From Pontibacter sp. G13 (lineage in GTDB: Bacteria > Bacteroidota > Bacteroidia > J057): a stretch of DNA of 64,000 bases. Location: contig NZ_CP134696.1 in the NCBI RefSeq assembly GCF_031851795.1, positions 5,952,001 to 6,016,000 on the forward strand, read 5' to 3'. A model generated the notes under the pieces. That model was not told the DNA's origin, searched no databases, and saw only the letters and a program-made list of their open reading frames with translations. A program made the translations under genes and the position numbers. Shown here piece by piece: positions 32,237 to 40,371 of the stretch. How positions within the stretch are numbered: the stretch's first letter is position 1; every line of letters begins with the position of its first letter.

Positions 32237-32711
32237 TCAAATGGGTTTTTAGCTTTTTCAGGGCCTTGCTCATCCGTTTCTCAATGGCTTTGACGCTCAG
32301 TCCCAGCGACTCGGCGATGTCCGGATAAGTGAGACCATCCATTCGGTTGAGCAGAAAGACGGTTCGCTCCTTTTCAGTCAATACCAGCAGGGCCTGCTCA
32401 CATTGCTGCAGGTAAAAGGTCGCATCGGGGTCGGGCGCAACGGATTCCTTGAGCTTGAAGGAAAACGCCTCCAAATGATCTATTTGCAGCTTCTCCCGGC
32501 GTACGAAATCCAAAAATAGTCCTCCCGCAATTTTAAACAGGAGTGCGCGGATCTTTTGTGGATCATACTCATAAGAGCCTTCCCAGACCTTGAGAAAGGT
32601 CTCCTGCGTCAGATCATTGGCAATCTCCTCCCGACCGGATCTGTAGTACAGGTGCCGGCGGATTTCTCCTACATGCTGGGTGTAGATATGTTCGAATAGC
32701 GTTTTGTCCAA
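32220..32711 (-). CDS. ECF sigma factor (FecI-like)
   Basis: A 163-residue RNA polymerase sigma factor. Region 2 contains RSGREEIANDLTQETFLKVWEGSYEYDP (-10 recognition) and region 4 ends with LLNRMDGLTYPDIAESLGLSVKAIEKRMSKALKKLK, whose helix-turn-helix recognises the -35. It lies directly upstream of fecR with 17 nt overlap, as in Bacteroidota FecI-type systems. It probably activates its own operon and others; the target promoters cannot be read here. Confidence 0.93.
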   Translation of the reverse strand: MDKTLFEHIYTQHVGEIRRHLYYRSGREEIANDLTQETFLKVWEGSYEYDPQKIRALLFKIAGGLFLDFVRREKLQIDHLEAFSFKLKESVAPDPDATFYLQQCEQALLVLTEKERTVFLLNRMDGLTYPDIAESLGLSVKAIEKRMSKALKKLKTHLNATTP

Positions 32712-32815
32712 GACGACTGATTGAGAGAAGGAAACTTCCGGGTGGATTCCAGCCCAGAAGTTTCCCCAAAAATGGGATAGGTAGGGAATTATTTCAAGGA
32801 CGAGTGTCTGACGTC

Positions 32816-33553
32816 TTATTCATCATCGTCGTCATCATCATCATCGTCATCATCATCATCGTCGTCATCATCATCATCATCGTCATCACAATCCTTTTCA
32901 GGACAACTTGCTAGCAGAAGCTCCAATTCTGATTCATTCTGAAGGGTTTGGTTGGTGCCGTCTTCCAGGACTACCTGCACGGGGAATACAGGTTCAGGCT
33001 CCTCTTCGCTACCGGGATGGTTGTGATACCAGTCGCGAATCAACTGCCAGTCATCTTCGCTCTGGACCGTGATCTGGGTGAGGCTATCTGGCATGGTGAA
33101 TGTGATCGGGAGTACCCATTCGAAGCACTCGAATTCGCGATCATGCTTGCGGCCGGGGCGTTTGTCATCTTCGAATACTTCATCGGCTTCCACGACTTTG
33201 GTTTGGAGATTTCCTTCACCATCTAGCCACTGGACCGTCGCTTCATCATCACAGGTGCCATCTCCGAAGTCTACCGAGAAAACCACTTGGCCATCAAGCG
33301 TGAACTCCACGATTCCAGAGACCACCTCTTTGGGGCAATCTGTACCGCGCACCAATTCTTCCACAATGGTGCGTTCGTAGTCGGCTTCTTCGCCAGATCC
33401 TTTGACAGTGACAGCAGGTTCAAGGCTCGTGAGTGAAACTTCTTCGGAGGAAGCGCTTGAGTCTCGGTCAAACAGGTCTATTTGCTCGCAAGCACTGAAA
33501 ATGAGCGCGAGGGCCAATAGCCATACTTGAGAAATTCCAAAAATGCTTTTCAT
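32816..33553 (-). CDS. Lipoprotein with a C-terminal poly-aspartate tail
   Basis: A 245-residue protein. The N-terminus is a lipoprotein signal, MKSIFGISQVWLLALALIFSAC, so Cys22 would be lipidated. The middle (about 60-215) is beta-rich, with VSGIVEFTLDGQVVFSVDFGDGTCDDEATVQW, which resembles a small immunoglobulin- or PKD-like module (DFGDGTC). The end is CPEKDC followed by 22 Asp and a final Glu, from GAT/GAC codons at 32822-32887. Such a tail would bind metal or lower local charge. It is the first gene upstream of the ECF sigma gene in the same direction (104 nt apart), so possible co-regulation exists. No homologous family recognised. Confidence 0.7.
   Translation of the reverse strand: MKSIFGISQVWLLALALIFSACEQIDLFDRDSSASSEEVSLTSLEPAVTVKGSGEEADYERTIVEELVRGTDCPKEVVSGIVEFTLDGQVVFSVDFGDGTCDDEATVQWLDGEGNLQTKVVEADEVFEDDKRPGRKHDREFECFEWVLPITFTMPDSLTQITVQSEDDWQLIRDWYHNHPGSEEEPEPVFPVQVVLEDGTNQTLQNESELELLLASCPEKDCDDDDDDDDDDDDDDDDDDDDDDE
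32822..32887 (-). repeat. GAT/GAC trinucleotide microsatellite encoding the Asp tail
   Basis: Twenty-two in-frame aspartate codons, mixed GAT and GAC, on the minus strand. The mixture of both codons makes it less slippage-prone than a pure repeat, yet length differences between strains would be expected. Confidence 0.8.
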
Positions 33554-33615
33554 ATTGAAATCGGGTTAGAACTGATTGTTGATCCTAAACCGAATGGGAA
33601 TTCTCAATACCCTAC

Positions 33616-33653
33616 CCCCCACTCAAAAAAGATGAAATTTTGTCAAGTGGGGG
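33616..33653. other. Intergenic hairpin between two minus-strand genes
   Basis: CCCCCACT-CAAAA pairs with TTTTG-(TCA)-AGTGGGGG, 13 pairs with a 3-nt bulge. It lies just after the SH3-like gene stop (33692) and upstream of the poly-Asp lipoprotein. No good T-run follows on either strand, so a processed or regulatory hairpin is as likely as a terminator. Confidence 0.4.
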
Positions 33654-33691
33654 ATAGACATACTACTGGAATGGCCTTCTGGAGTGCAGCG

Positions 33692-34417
33692 CTAGCAACC
33701 GGGAAGCTGGAAAAAGGATATGATCTTCCAATCGCCGTCAACTTTCGCGATGGTCAATATGCGGCTATACTGAAACGAGGTCAGGCTTTGGGCGACATAT
33801 CCGATCACCTCGCGGTCCGCATTGAGTACTTGAATCCAGTCTCTTCCTTCAGTATGGACAAAGGTCTCCTCCGTCACATGCTCGATGCCGCAATCGCAGT
33901 TGACGACCTCAAAAGATACTCGCTTGACGACCGGCGCAGAGGTGCTGGGAGATTTGCGGATGTTGACATTTTCTCCCAAGATGAGCATCTGAATCTGTCG
34001 GTCCACTGCATTCAGGTAGATGGGGGCTTGGAAGATCCTGCCTTCCACCTTTTGGCCCCTGGGGAAAGCGAACGCACTTTTCTCCTTTTCAGCTTGGGTG
34101 GACACCGAGATGAACCCAAATCTCAGATAGACCTTTAGGAGATCCCATTGTGTCTGGGCGTATTGGGGGTCTCCAAATAGATACTGGATGAATTTGTCTT
34201 TTGGACAGCCGGGGTAGTCGCAGCCGTCTTTACTCTCCATGACGGTATCGGCCAGCAATTCCTTGAGGCACGAGGTATCTTGATTCAATACGCAGTTCAT
34301 GAGCTGGTGCCGAAAAGCGCCGAATGAAGGATCAAGATACGTCTGATCGGCGGGTACTTGGGCAAATAGCGGTGCACTACCTAGCCATGCCAAGAGGAGG
34401 AAGAATAAGCGATTCAT
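33692..34417 (-). CDS. Secreted SH3-domain protein
   Basis: A 241-residue exported protein. The signal peptide ends PLFAQ (residue 20). A helical region with several Cys (NCVLNQDTSCLKELL, KDGCDYPGCPKDKF) precedes a bacterial SH3 domain at about 148-205 (ILGENVNIRKSPSTSAPVVKRVSFEVVNCDCG.. DWIQVLNADREVIGYVAQSL). It closes with TIAKVDGDWKIISFFQLPGC. SH3b domains often bind peptides or cell-wall components. The same gene order (SH3 protein next to small membrane proteins) has no known function to me. Confidence 0.7.
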   Translation of the reverse strand: MNRLFFLLLAWLGSAPLFAQVPADQTYLDPSFGAFRHQLMNCVLNQDTSCLKELLADTVMESKDGCDYPGCPKDKFIQYLFGDPQYAQTQWDLLKVYLRFGFISVSTQAEKEKSAFAFPRGQKVEGRIFQAPIYLNAVDRQIQMLILGENVNIRKSPSTSAPVVKRVSFEVVNCDCGIEHVTEETFVHTEGRDWIQVLNADREVIGYVAQSLTSFQYSRILTIAKVDGDWKIISFFQLPGC

Positions 34418-34450
34418 GGGAAATAAAGCTTGTAGAAGATGGGGAAATGA

Positions 34451-34852
34451 TCAGGATTTGCGCTTGATTTTCGCGGAAAAAAATATTCCTGTTATCACGA
34501 GGTAACAGCCGTATGCGCCTATTCCTTGGAAAGCTATGAGCATTTCTGAATTTACCCTAAAAAATTGTGCAGGTTCGATCCCCTCGGAAATCAAAAACAA
34601 CAAGGCGACACCGACCACCACGAGGCTTCCAAATCTGATCCGAGACCGCATCTCGCGTAAGAGACGGGATTTGTACTGGGCGATTCCCCGGTTGAGGATC
34701 GCTTGGCGGTCAAGCTCAGAAAGGCCCATATCTTCCAGATCTTGGAGAATGGATTCTTCAGGAGTTCCAGCTTGAGCCTGTTGATCGACAAATTCAATCA
34801 ACTCTTCTTTGGTCCACTGGATGGAGATAGGAGCAGGTTTCATGGTGTTCAT
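34451..34852 (-). CDS. Small membrane protein with UBA-like N-terminal helices (second member)
   Basis: 133 residues from ATG 34852 (MNTMKPAPISIQWTKEEL); the upstream frame runs into a terminator hairpin. N-terminal helices carry the pattern SILQDLEDMGLSELDRQAIL, the same module as in the 27016 protein, then a basic segment (KSRLLREMRSRIRFG). Two or three hydrophobic segments follow (SLVVVGVALLFLISEG; AFQGIGAYGCYLVITGIFF), and it ends with KIKRKS. Function is unknown. It lies 33 nt from the SH3-protein gene (upstream in the same direction). Confidence 0.65.
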   Translation of the reverse strand: MNTMKPAPISIQWTKEELIEFVDQQAQAGTPEESILQDLEDMGLSELDRQAILNRGIAQYKSRLLREMRSRIRFGSLVVVGVALLFLISEGIEPAQFFRVNSEMLIAFQGIGAYGCYLVITGIFFSAKIKRKS

Positions 34853-34867
34853 GATAGATAATTTATA

Positions 34868-34906
34868 CAAAAATAGGGAATATTGCCGCAATGGCAATAT
34901 TCCCTA
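34868..34906 (-). terminator. Intrinsic terminator after the third small membrane protein gene
   Basis: A perfect 14-bp inverted repeat, TAGGGAATATTGCC (34874-34887) with GGCAATATTCCCTA (34893-34906), 5-nt loop, followed on the minus strand by TTTTTG. It sits 29 nt after the stop of the 34935 gene and before the start of the next gene, so it should separate their transcripts. Confidence 0.85.
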
Positions 34907-34934
34907 AATAGAGGTTTTTTGGATGGTTTGTGCG

Positions 34935-35330
34935 TTATTTTTTGAAGGCTCGGAACAGGCAATATCCTGCTGTGAGGAAGGCCCCGATTCCTATTTTCGT
35001 TAAGGGGAAGGATTCAATCCCGAATATATCCAACCCCTCAGGAAATATGGATGCCAACACGAGGGACATGATGCCCATTACTCCTAGGATTGCTCCTCCA
35101 AACGTCCAGTCGGAGAAATGCCATGCGGTTTCCAAGTCCAGTTGAACCTCAGTGAGTGTCGCTATTTGTTGTGCTGAATCATGGTCAAGTCCGAGTTCCA
35201 TGAGTTGGTTGCGCGTCTCCTTCTGAGTCATGAATTCATTCTCTAGGCAATCTTTTGCGAAGCTATAAACATGAGAGAGGATCTCCCTCTCCACGGGGGA
35301 GAGTCGATCAAAGTCAGCGTAATGATCCAT
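34935..35330 (-). CDS. Small membrane protein with UBA-like N-terminal helices (third member)
   Basis: 131 residues. The first ~65 residues are helical with the pattern NQLMELGLDHDSAQQIATL, as in the 27016 and 34451 proteins. Two membrane helices follow: DWTFGGAILGVMGIMSLVLASIF and KIGIGAFLTAGYCLFRAF. It starts MDHYADFDRLSPVEREILSHVYSFAKDC with no signal peptide. It is adjacent to the second member but separated by a strong terminator. No known family is recognised. Confidence 0.65.
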   Translation of the reverse strand: MDHYADFDRLSPVEREILSHVYSFAKDCLENEFMTQKETRNQLMELGLDHDSAQQIATLTEVQLDLETAWHFSDWTFGGAILGVMGIMSLVLASIFPEGLDIFGIESFPLTKIGIGAFLTAGYCLFRAFKK

Positions 35331-35399
35331 TTAGGATAAATTATGGGTGTGTAGGATAAGTAAATCTGGCTCAAAAGTTTTGGTATTCAGGATAAAACA

Positions 35400-35606
35400 A
35401 TGAGAAATCTGGAAGAGCAGAATGAGTTGACGGTCTGGTTATACTTGTCGATCGATATTCATAACACTTCCAAGAAGCACATTTTCGACGTGCCGGAGTA
35501 TCCTTCTAATGCTGTGAATGATTCCCGCTTTTTGGAGGGTAACCTGCTCATTTGTGGGGGATGCCTCCTCTTTTTAGGGGGTGGTTTGGTATGTATTTCC
35601 GAATGA
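35400..35606 (+). CDS. Possible small membrane ORF
   Basis: A 68-residue open frame with a polar N-terminus (MRNLEEQNELTVWLYLSIDIHNTSKKHIF) and a hydrophobic C-terminal segment, GNLLICGGCLLFLGGGLVCI. It starts with ATG and stands on the opposite strand to its neighbours, in a 470-nt gap. No homologue or ribosome-binding site is evident, so it may be chance. Confidence 0.25.
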   Translation: MRNLEEQNELTVWLYLSIDIHNTSKKHIFDVPEYPSNAVNDSRFLEGNLLICGGCLLFLGGGLVCISE

Positions 35607-35744
35607 ACTCAAGATTTCGAATATCGGGCCCAGTTATTTTGGAGGGAATGGACTCTATGAAAGGTTGGGCCGTGCGCATCTTGTGGGGATGAATGCTTGC
35701 TGATTTCTTCTTCCCCCTCCAAACTAGCCATAGGCATGGGTATC

Positions 35745-35776
35745 AAAAAAGGCGAAAACCCGATGGATTTTCGCCC
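35745..35776 (-). terminator. Intrinsic terminator of the sulfatase gene
   Basis: GGCGAAAA-C-CC pairs with GG-A-TTTTCGCC around a short CGAT loop; on the minus strand it is followed by TTTTTTGATA. It lies 26 nt past the sulfatase stop. Confidence 0.75.
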
Positions 35777-35801
35777 TCATCATCTTGGTAAGATGCACAA
35801 G

Positions 35802-37574
35802 TTATCTGCTTGCAGCCGCTTGCTGATATTTCACTTCTACATAAAACGGCGTCGTGACGTTCATGCCATTTTCATCGCGATGCTCGGTCCAGCATTCCAG
35901 CAAACTCCGGCCTTTGGGAAGGATGACTTTGGGGAATGTGAAGGACGCTTGATCTGCCTCGGTATTTTTGATGCCCCATTTGCGCCCACCTATTCGGAGG
36001 TTCACCATTCGTTTTTGGATGGGGGCTAGGAATGTGACGGTGATTTCGTATGCGCCTGCTTCCGCGACCTCGACATCCCAAAATCCTCCTGCATTTTCAC
36101 TCAACCAAGTTCGTCCACCGAGTCCGCGCATGTCATTTCTAGAGAGCATGACAGGGTTTTCATTCGCAGTGCCCACCACGATTGGAAGCGGAGAAGCAAG
36201 GGCATGGGTCTGGATATCCTCAAACCATCCGTCCAATTCTTTCCGAAGAGAATCGACCACTTCAGGAAGGCTGTCCTGGAGATTGGTTTTCTCGCGGGGA
36301 TCTTGAGCAAGGTTGTACAGCAGGAATTGCTCATTGGAAGCATCGTATGGGCCAGTGCCAATGAGTTTGAAATCTCCCTTGCGGATGGCGGTGTTGTAGT
36401 ACGGGCTCAATCCTCCTCGCTGAAATTGATAGAACATCGAGCGATCCTCAAAGTCGGTTTTGGATTTTTTCCCCTTGAGCAGTCTTGCAAAGCTTTTTCC
36501 GTCTAGACCGTCCGGTTCATCGACTTTCGCGAGGTCCAGCAACGTCGGCATGAGGTCGTAATGTGCCAATGGGACATCCAACTCGGAAATACCATCGAAC
36601 CGATCGCCCAAAGCCATGATGCAAGGCACCTTGACCCCGCCTTCGTAGACAGAGCCTTTTCCACCGCGAAGATTGGCGTTGTATCTGCCTCGCCAAGGAC
36701 CATTGTCCGACATGAAAATCACGAGGGTGTTTTCGAGCTGTCCGGACTGCTTGAGTCCTGCCAGCAATTTGCCCAGTTGGTCATCGATGTTTTCCACCAT
36801 GGCATAGACTTTCTGGGCAGTCTCGTAATCCTGCGGTTTCATCCAGCTGGTTTCAGGCTGTGTCAGACTATCGTAATGGGTGAGATAAGATTCTGGCGCC
36901 AAAAGCGGTTCGTGGGGCGTATTGAAGGCCAAATAGGTAAAGAAGGGTTGGTCGCTTTCCTGCGTCATGAATTCGAGAGCCGCATCTGCAAAAACCTCTG
37001 CACAATATCCCTCAGAGGGTTCCCACACGCCATTGTGCTGGAGCATGGCATCCCAATAGGAGGTGGTTTTCCAGCGCTTGAAGTTTTCGATATGGTCTCC
37101 GGGTTGGCCGATTCCCCCAGCACCGTGAGTGAGCACTTCTTCGAATCCCTGATCTTGGGGGCGATAGGGATAGGTATCTCCCAGGTGCCATTTCCCAAAA
37201 AGCCCTGTCCTATATCCGCCAGATTGAAGCGCTTCCGGCAAGGTGCGAACTTCAGAGGACATGAGTGACCCGCCATTGTGGGTATCGTAAACGCCCGTTC
37301 GCATGGAGTACTGTCCAGACATCAATGCCGCGCGAGTAGGGGCGCAGACGGGCGATACATAAAACTGTTTGAGCTGGACACTCTGTTGGGCCCATGCATC
37401 GATATTGGGAGTTCGGACATCGGGATTGCCGTGAAGTCCCAGGTCCCCATACCCTTGGTCATCGGTGATGATGAGTAGAATGTTGGGGCGTTTGGATTGG
37501 GCAAATGTCCCTGAAATGAAAAGGAACATGAGGCCCGTGAGGAGCCCATAGCGTAGCGCGTGAAGTTTCGTCAT
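35802..37574 (-). CDS. Sulfatase (S1 family arylsulfatase)
   Basis: A 590-residue exported sulfatase. A signal peptide ends near GTFAQ (residue 26). The start of the catalytic domain, RPNILLIITDDQGYGDLGLHG, supplies metal-binding Asp-Asp; Cys77 in SPVCAPTRAALMSG is the CxPxR site converted to formylglycine by an anaerobic or FGE maturase not seen here. GLFGKWHLGD and FMSDNGPWRG complete the active site. From about 475 a beta-sandwich resembling a carbohydrate-binding module follows (AGGFWDVEVAEAGAYEITVTFLAP). It probably desulfates a polysaccharide. A marine glycan diet is a fair guess. Confidence 0.9.
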   Translation of the reverse strand: MTKLHALRYGLLTGLMFLFISGTFAQSKRPNILLIITDDQGYGDLGLHGNPDVRTPNIDAWAQQSVQLKQFYVSPVCAPTRAALMSGQYSMRTGVYDTHNGGSLMSSEVRTLPEALQSGGYRTGLFGKWHLGDTYPYRPQDQGFEEVLTHGAGGIGQPGDHIENFKRWKTTSYWDAMLQHNGVWEPSEGYCAEVFADAALEFMTQESDQPFFTYLAFNTPHEPLLAPESYLTHYDSLTQPETSWMKPQDYETAQKVYAMVENIDDQLGKLLAGLKQSGQLENTLVIFMSDNGPWRGRYNANLRGGKGSVYEGGVKVPCIMALGDRFDGISELDVPLAHYDLMPTLLDLAKVDEPDGLDGKSFARLLKGKKSKTDFEDRSMFYQFQRGGLSPYYNTAIRKGDFKLIGTGPYDASNEQFLLYNLAQDPREKTNLQDSLPEVVDSLRKELDGWFEDIQTHALASPLPIVVGTANENPVMLSRNDMRGLGGRTWLSENAGGFWDVEVAEAGAYEITVTFLAPIQKRMVNLRIGGRKWGIKNTEADQASFTFPKVILPKGRSLLECWTEHRDENGMNVTTPFYVEVKYQQAAASR

Positions 37575-37930
37575 AGCAATCGATTTTCAAGCTTCGAATA
37601 CACAGGTATCCGAGACTCGAAGATAGGACGATGGGCGGGGAAAGGGGAAGAGCGCCCTTGTCCGGATGGTTTATTCCCTAGATCAAATGGATTTTGGGGC
37701 GGACGATTGTCTGCCTTTTTCTTCCGGTGATTTTCTCTACCACAAATGTCTCAATGGTCCTTTGGGAATTGTCCATCTCACTGTCCAATCCACTAGGCAT
37801 CATCCGAGTTGCCCGAATCAGTGCCCCACTTGCTGTTTTCGCATAAAACCCAATAAACATTTTTTAGAAAAATACACTGATGTACATTTTTTGGTCATTA
37901 CGTGAATATAGGTGGTTCTTTGAAATGAAG
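37575..37930. other. Intergenic region, no gene seen
   Basis: About 350 nt between two minus-strand genes. It should hold the sulfatase promoter. I see no RNA gene or repeat; the only open frames are short and unconvincing. Confidence 0.4.
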
Positions 37931-37960
37931 ATCCCCGCTCTTTGGGAAAAGGGCGGGGAT
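37931..37960 (-). terminator. Probable terminator of the esterase gene
   Basis: ATCCCCGC-TC-TTT pairs with AAA-GG-GCGGGGAT (two G-T pairs), short loop. A T-run on the minus strand is short (TTCATTTC), so strength is moderate. Confidence 0.6.
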
Positions 37961-37981
37961 GCCGATGATTTTGGGGGGTGA

Positions 37982-40180
37982 TTATTCCTTGCGGAACTGC
38001 TTGACAAGTTGTCCTTGATCGGTGTGGAGGACCAACCAATACATACCAGCAGCCAGTCCTGTGACGTCCAATTTGTCTGTCTGAATCTGAGTGAGTAAGG
38101 TCCGTCCCTGCAAATCCATGACGCTCAGGCTCGAATTTCCTTCGAATCCTCCAGCCTCAATCGTCAGAAATGAACGAGTTGGATTGGGATAAGCATGCAG
38201 GGAAAGGCTTCCTTTGGCAGCCAATCTACTTCCACTGGTCGTGCTGAAGGTCGCACCAAATGCAGCATCGAAGACCGTGTAGGAGATGGAATTGTACCAA
38301 AAATTACCGCCCGCATATACGTTGGAGAAATTGTAGCGAATGGAGGCAGAGGTCAATTGGAAGGTGTAGACTTGACCTTGGCTCACGGCGAGTGGCGTGG
38401 TCAGGCTAATCGTCTGCCAACCGCTTCCGGCGTTCACGCTTGACTGTTCGTAGAGGGGCGTTCCCGAAGTGGTATTGCCAGCATAGATTCGCAGGGTCGA
38501 TCCGGAAATGGCCAAGTAGAGATTGGCGTCGATGGAGATCAGTTCGCCACTGACTGGAGCGGTGAATGACTGCCCGGTATTGACATTGTTGAAGTAGCTG
38601 ATGACTCCAGAACCGAGGGGTTGGTCGATTTCCACCAGCGTGGCCTGTCCAGCCGTGGTCGCACTTGCCTGAGCGGTAAAGGGGGAATTACCGTCTGTGT
38701 TGAATGCCCGGACGCGGTAGAAATATGTGGTGGAATTGGCGAGGTTGGCGTCTGTGTAGCTGGTTGCATTTGCTGCTACAGTGGCAAGCAGGGTGTAATT
38801 GCTTGCATCTCCCGTTGAGCGTTCGATCTGAAATCCATCTTCATTGGTGGAGGCGTCTGTCCAGCTCAAATCGATATTCGTGCCGCCCGAAACAGTCGCC
38901 GTCAAATTTGTGGGGGCATTCGGTGGGGTAGGGGTGCCATCACTTTGGGTCGTAGCGGATGTACTGGTGCTGGTGGCGGCATTTCCGCTTCCATCCTCGA
39001 TTCGGATTTGGTAGAAATAGGGGGTGCTGGCTGTCAATCCTCCATCTGAGTAACTTGTGCTGTTGGCGGCAAGGGTGGAGATTGTGGTAAATGGACCCGC
39101 TGCATTTCCGGAGCGTTGAACCAGCACTTGGGTTTCGTTGGCCTCATTGTCGTTCCATGTCAAATCGATCTGGCTACTGGAAACAGCAGTGGCGACCAAG
39201 TTGTCAGGCGCTTGGAGCGTTACGGGTGGAGGTCCGAGCAGTCCGAAGAATTCTGCGGCGTAGTAGCTGGACCAGAAATCCTCATCTGAAGTGTACGAAC
39301 CGGTATTCCCGCCTTGTGTAGTTCCTGTTCCCGGATCAATTGCCACAGCATGCCCCATTCCGTTGAAGCTGTAGGAAACGACTTTGGCCGTTCCGGAGGC
39401 ATCCTGAAATTCCTTCTTCAGTACATTGCTATTGCCGAGGTAGGCATTGTCGGTCAGGTCGGCGGTTTGGTCGATGCCCTGTACGTTGGTCCATTGCTCG
39501 ATCAGCTCTTGCTCATTGGCATAGTACACCGTGAAATCCGAAGTCCCGTGGAAAATGGCTACTGTCGGCCAATCCCCTGAGAAGCTGGACGCGTTTCGGA
39601 CTCGGTTGCCAAGCTGTGCAGGAGAGAGGTTTACGTTGCCAAACATCGCCTGAAACGCAGCAGTCGTACCCGTCGCCACATCGTAGGGTAGGCCGGACAT
39701 CACCGCTCCCGAGGCAAATACTTCTGGATAGGTGGCCAGCATGATGGAAGCCATCGCTCCTCCTGCCGAAAATCCGGTCACAAATACCCGGTCGTCATCT
39801 ACCGAATAGTTGTTTTTGAGGTAGGTGACCATATTGTTGAGCGAGGCTGCTTCTCCAAATCCGCGAGACTTGTCGCCATTTTCAAACCAGTTGAAGCATC
39901 CGGAGGAATTGTTAGAGGAGCGCTGTTCGGGATAGATCACATAAAATTTGTACTGGTCGGCCAGCTTGTTCCAGTCAGTTTCACTGGCGAAGGAGCTGGC
40001 ATTTTGGGTGCAGCCATGCAGCGCCATGACCACGGGGGCGTCGGCGGGCATGTTGGAGGGCGTGTAGATGAACATCCCCAAATTTCCCGGGTTCGAGCCG
40101 AAGTTGGAGACGGTCGTTAGTTGGGAAAGTCCAAGCGAGTAGGTGAGGCTGAGGAGTACAGCCAGTAGTGTCCTTTTCAT
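37982..40180 (-). CDS. Secreted PHB-depolymerase-type esterase with FnIII and T9SS domains
   Basis: A 732-residue exported enzyme. The signal ends near GLSQ (residue 20). Residues about 25-320 are an esterase of the PHB-depolymerase/feruloyl-esterase family: VVMALHGCTQNASSFA (oxyanion), Ser138 in VTGFSAGGAMAS, with an Asp/His likely in FHGTSDFTV and NGMGHAVAIDPG. Two fibronectin type III modules follow (about 328-415 and 423-510; both LTATVSGG..DLTWND type), then a beta-sandwich (about 517-640) and a type A T9SS sorting domain to the end. Likely target is polyester, acetylated or feruloylated glycan; unproven. Confidence 0.88.
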   Translation of the reverse strand: MKRTLLAVLLSLTYSLGLSQLTTVSNFGSNPGNLGMFIYTPSNMPADAPVVMALHGCTQNASSFASETDWNKLADQYKFYVIYPEQRSSNNSSGCFNWFENGDKSRGFGEAASLNNMVTYLKNNYSVDDDRVFVTGFSAGGAMASIMLATYPEVFASGAVMSGLPYDVATGTTAAFQAMFGNVNLSPAQLGNRVRNASSFSGDWPTVAIFHGTSDFTVYYANEQELIEQWTNVQGIDQTADLTDNAYLGNSNVLKKEFQDASGTAKVVSYSFNGMGHAVAIDPGTGTTQGGNTGSYTSDEDFWSSYYAAEFFGLLGPPPVTLQAPDNLVATAVSSSQIDLTWNDNEANETQVLVQRSGNAAGPFTTISTLAANSTSYSDGGLTASTPYFYQIRIEDGSGNAATSTSTSATTQSDGTPTPPNAPTNLTATVSGGTNIDLSWTDASTNEDGFQIERSTGDASNYTLLATVAANATSYTDANLANSTTYFYRVRAFNTDGNSPFTAQASATTAGQATLVEIDQPLGSGVISYFNNVNTGQSFTAPVSGELISIDANLYLAISGSTLRIYAGNTTSGTPLYEQSSVNAGSGWQTISLTTPLAVSQGQVYTFQLTSASIRYNFSNVYAGGNFWYNSISYTVFDAAFGATFSTTSGSRLAAKGSLSLHAYPNPTRSFLTIEAGGFEGNSSLSVMDLQGRTLLTQIQTDKLDVTGLAAGMYWLVLHTDQGQLVKQFRKE

Positions 40181-40197
40181 GAGAAATCTGTTGAATA

Positions 40198-40205
40198 CGA
40201 AAGTA
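40198..40205 (-). promoter_or_regulatory. Candidate -7 box of the esterase gene
   Basis: The minus strand reads TACTTTCG, one mismatch from TAnnTTTG, 18 nt before the ATG. Confidence 0.3.
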
Positions 40206-40371
40206 GCGTAGAATGATATTCAGCGATTTCTCGGGGATTAGCCTAACGGGAATCGGGAAAATGAGCGGTAGACTTTGGGAGAAATTTTCATTGATCAGTC
40301 AATGGAATGGGGGCTGCACGAAGAAATAGCTCACGGATTGAAAAAATGGTCAAGGGGGTGGACTTTGCCGA

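Noticed and set aside
34560-34590. A tRNA T-arm-like GGTTCGATCCCC
   Set aside because: It lies inside the coding frame of the 34451 membrane-protein gene, with no matching acceptor or D arm.
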